A stretch of 64,000 nt of DNA from an uncultured delta proteobacterium (GTDB lineage: Bacteria; Desulfobacterota; Desulfobulbia; Desulfobulbales; Desulfocapsaceae), in assembly GCA_903875445.1 (NCBI GenBank), contig CAIQWD010000041.1, positions 25,025-89,024 on the forward strand, written 5' to 3'. A program made the position numbers and the translations under genes. The notes under the pieces were generated by a model. That model was not told where the DNA came from, searched no databases, and worked only from the letters and a program-made list of their open reading frames with translations. This document shows, piece by piece, positions 61,851 to 64,000 of this stretch (position 1 is its first letter; every line of letters begins with the position of its first letter).

Positions 61851-62319
61851 ATGACGACTGAGAGCAAGTTGGCACTGATCGAGGTGTTCGACAACCTATC
61901 GAATGCTTTCGATGATACTCTGAACCTTGAGAGGGAGGCTGTTCTGTTCAGACCTTTCAGTGATTCATGGTCGATTATCGAGCAAGTCGTTCACTGCGCT
62001 GATTTTGATATAGCAATGTCACAGATATCGTTGGGGGATAGTATCTCCTGGAACCACTGTGCTTTCCTTTGACGGCACCTGGACGTCTATCTTGGATTAT
62101 CAAGCTTCCGAACTATCTGCAGCCATAGACGCAATCAAGGCGATCAGGCACCTCATGGCATCTCATTTGAAACGCATTGTCGATGCTGACTGGTCGAGGT
62201 ACGGCTACATGTTCGCTGACGGCAAGGGCTTTACTCTTGAAGAAGCCTTGCAACATTTCATCGGTCATGTTGGTTTTCACAGGGAATTGATTGATAGAAA
62301 CATCAAGCTGTTCTCGTAA
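61851..62319 (+). pseudogene. DinB-family gene with a frameshift
   Basis: Two overlapping frames together give a normal-length DinB protein (about 156 residues). The first, from the ATG at 61851 behind GGAGGTATCC, has DSWSIIEQVVHCADFDIAMSQ and stops at 62072. The second, in another frame, continues from about 62050 (GTWTSILDYQASELSAAID) to FIGHVGFHRELIDRNIKL. A single indel near 62040-62060 explains it. DinB proteins are metal-binding four-helix thiol enzymes or stress proteins. It is either a recent pseudogene or a sequencing error. Confidence 0.72.
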
Positions 62320-62701
62320 ATATAGATGCATATGCTCGGGATAGGAAAAGGCAGGGAAAGGGGAATGCCACCAATATCGCACAAAGGAACAATCTGTTCG
62401 GGGAGGCCGGCCACCGCCAACATCGCACTAAAAAGGGATGGGGCGAGGTGGGGTGGACGTTTTCTCTCAAAAGATCGAACGGCGAGGCAGTTGTCGGCGG
62501 GGTTGTGGATTTTGCTTTTTAAAGCCCAGTAAGAACCTTTTTCGGATTCGATATTTTGGAAATATTTTGACTTTTGGAGAAGAAATTTCACAGCAAATGA
62601 TTGCGTGCTTTTCGCATATCATTCTTTTTTAGGGTGATATGCTGTTTCGCAGAATCACTTGTTAACCGCATCAATTACTAGTCAGCAAGGAGCCTTTACT
62701 G
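62320..62701. other. Non-coding interval
   Basis: No gene, RNA or repeat that I can support. An open frame at 62326-62532 has an implausible composition and no start signal. The DUF262 gene leader with AAGGAGCC begins at about 62686. Confidence 0.6.
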
Positions 62702-63133
62702 ATGGAAGATGATGAATTGGAGTTCGACACTCCCCTTGAAGATGAGGTCGAAGAAGCTGATGTTCAAACTGGACGGAATAAGATATTTACAGATCAGGGT
62801 GATCCCGAAATCGAGTCACTCTACAACAAGTGGAAGCGTGGAAAACTCGTAATTCAGCCTGATTTCCAGCGTCAGTTTGTTTGGGATTCAAAGAAATCCA
62901 GTCGGCTCATTGAGTCTGCTCTATTGGACATCCCGCTCCCTGTCGTTTACATCTCTCAGGAGAAGGATGGAAAAGAATATGTAATTGATGGACAGCAACG
63001 ACTCACGTCATTTTTTCCATTCATGGATGGAAAATTTCCAGATGGTGCAGATTTCCGACTTGCTGGGTTAAAGGATTTACTGGGAGAACTTCTGGGTTTG
63101 GAGAAGAAATTCTTAGAATTGCAAGTTGGTTAG
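62702..63133 (+). pseudogene. Truncated DUF262 (GmrS/DndB-like) protein
   Basis: This 143-codon gene starts well (AAGGAGCC, ATG) and has the DUF262 N-terminal signature: IESLYNKWKRGKLVIQPDFQ, SALLDIPLPVVYIS and VIDGQQRLTSFFPFMDGKF. DUF262 proteins are nucleotidase-like subunits of modification-dependent and phage-defence systems and are normally 350-700 residues. Here the frame stops right after this motif, and another gene fragment follows directly in another frame. It is most likely a decayed defence gene. Confidence 0.8.
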
Positions 63134-63594
63134 AAAAAAGTGCATCTGAAAAAGATGTTATACAGAAATTCATTTTAACATGGGTAGCTTTTAATTCTCT
63201 ATATGGTCTCTATTCAAAGGAAATATCAAATCAAAGCATTTACAGAGAAATACCTCAGTTCACAGATACCGTTATAGGGCTTTTGTCAAATGATGAAGCA
63301 TCATTAATATTCAGAAGATACAAACAAAATATTTCATTCCTCTCATCACTTGGCCTTCAATTACGAAATGGCACTAACTGTAGCTTTAATCTTTTAAAAG
63401 ACCTAAACAACGCAGAGCGAGCTAATGAACATCCCACAATTATTAGGGTATTAGAATGCGTTTATTGTATAAGAAATCAATGTTTTCACAATGGACCACA
63501 AGCTATAGATTTGCCTAATTACATAGAAAGCGTTAGGGAAATTCTTTTATCTGTCACAGCAACTTGTATACGAAACTTTGTTAACATGAGGTGA
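63121..63594 (+). pseudogene. HEPN-like domain remnant
   Basis: A frame without normal start codon, open from upstream of 63121 to 63594, reads KDVIQKFILTWVAFNSLYGL near its beginning and CIRNQCFHNG near its end. The R-x4-H (RNQCFH) is the catalytic motif of HEPN RNases. It is AT-rich compared with the rest of the window and directly abuts the truncated DUF262 frame, so the two are probably joined by a deletion or frameshift. Confidence 0.5.
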
Positions 63595-64000
63595 TATAAT
63601 TAAATTTGCCAACCATCTAATTAACCGGACCCGTTCCTCGCCGGTCTTCAGAACGTTCGAAAGTCCACATATCTCCTCTCGTCTTTGACTTTTTAAATGA
63701 TTCAGAAAGAATCGTAATTTTCAGCTTTTCTTAAATGGTAAAGATTAGCAATGCCCATCTCTCATAGCAAGAAAAGCACGCTAAGCATAAAAGATGTTCT
63801 GGTAACATCTTTTATGCCGAAAAATAAAATATGTGAAAATCAATTCTTCTATACTGAACCAGTAATATCCGGTCAGGAAATTGCATGTGGTTTCTTTAAT
63901 CGTTTAAGGTGCTTTCTTTGTTTCCGATTTTGCACCGCTGTTTTATCCAGAGCTTGTTGCGTTGCTTCATTTCGAATTTGATTGCGGAGCTGTCGTACAC
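63595..64000. other. AT-rich end of window without a supported gene
   Basis: No convincing coding region. An open frame at 63751-63981 is partly made by a palindrome and ends in a cysteine-rich low-quality tail. The only clear structure is the inverted repeat at 63785-63817. Confidence 0.5.
63785..63817. repeat. Perfect 14-bp inverted repeat
   Basis: GCATAAAAGATGTT and AACATCTTTTATGC are perfect inverted copies around a 5-base loop (CTGGT). It may be a bidirectional terminator, an operator or a mobile-element relic. No T-run follows. Confidence 0.7.

Noticed and set aside
62326..62532. A 68-codon plus-strand frame after the DinB remnant
   Set aside because: No Shine-Dalgarno, no recognisable domain and an arginine/glycine-rich composition like a random frame.
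63751..63981. A 76-codon plus-strand frame near the window end
   Set aside because: Part of it is encoded by a perfect palindrome and the rest is a cysteine/phenylalanine-rich tail; no coding support.
1..64000. tRNA, rRNA, CRISPR arrays, intact insertion sequences or riboswitches
   Set aside because: I looked through the intergenic regions for tRNA-like ends, regularly spaced repeats, transposase motifs and long conserved leaders and saw none that I could support by eye.

Overview
The window looks like chromosomal DNA of a strictly anaerobic Desulfobacterota bacterium, most likely close to the Desulfobulbales (inference, no marker gene is present). Reasons: an HdrA-like flavoprotein with an HdrD/DsrK-like iron-sulfur partner, an orange-protein (ORP) type operon known from sulfate reducers and other anaerobes, three sigma-54 style regulatory units, a branched-chain ABC importer beside a phenylacetate-CoA ligase, and LpxC/UppP/LolD-type envelope genes of a Gram-negative cell. 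I saw no rRNA, tRNA, CRISPR array, complete insertion sequence or replication origin.

Layout. 1-3.3 kb (minus): a truncated double-length HdrA-like protein and, overlapping it by 4 bases, an HdrD-like protein that carries an N-terminal helix-turn-helix. 3.5-10.6 kb (minus): YitT membrane protein, PaaK-like ligase and a complete livJ-H-M-G-F importer. 10.7-14.0 kb (minus): a DUF202 protein and a histidine kinase/NtrC-type regulator pair. 14.3-25.0 kb (plus): a sigma-54 promoter with an upstream inverted repeat, then UspA, a TauE/SafE permease, a TIGR02186 protein, three large paralogous phosphoenolpyruvate-synthase-like proteins and a lone receiver domain. 25.0-31.3 kb (minus): a phosphoesterase and an RND tripartite efflux system. 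31.5-34.9 kb (minus): a thiol-redox/permease cassette under an ArsR regulator. 35.1-41.9 kb: an ORP-type operon with its sigma-54 activator, ending convergent to a cyclic-nucleotide-binding protein. 42.1-48.3 kb (minus): DedA, a BMP-type ABC importer and a small DUF2442/HNH islet. 48.6-52.5 kb (plus): a LolD-like/FtsX-like/TesA-like envelope operon. 52.5-59.7 kb: UppP, a DUF1848 protein, a zinc-ribbon protein, a receiver-LpxC fusion, a CoA-transferase and a MEDS/GAF-like sensory pair. 60.0-64.0 kb: small enzymes, a frameshifted DinB gene and AT-rich decayed remnants of DUF262 and HEPN genes.

How they may work together. The strongest candidate for an undescribed system is 14.1-25.0 kb. A two-component pair lies divergent to a sigma-54 promoter that should drive one polycistron. 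In it three proteins keep the phosphohistidine swivel domain of PEP synthase/PPDK, but have a shared C-terminal domain of about 270 residues where the PEP/pyruvate TIM barrel would be. One of the three has also lost its ATP-grasp signature. They travel with a TauE-type anion permease and its TIGR02186 partner, suggesting a phosphotransfer module linked to anion (possibly sulfur-compound) handling. Other unusual architectures are the HTH-HdrD fusion, the receiver-LpxC fusion, and an ORP activator with a GAFTNA instead of GAFTGA loop next to two strong inverted-repeat sites.
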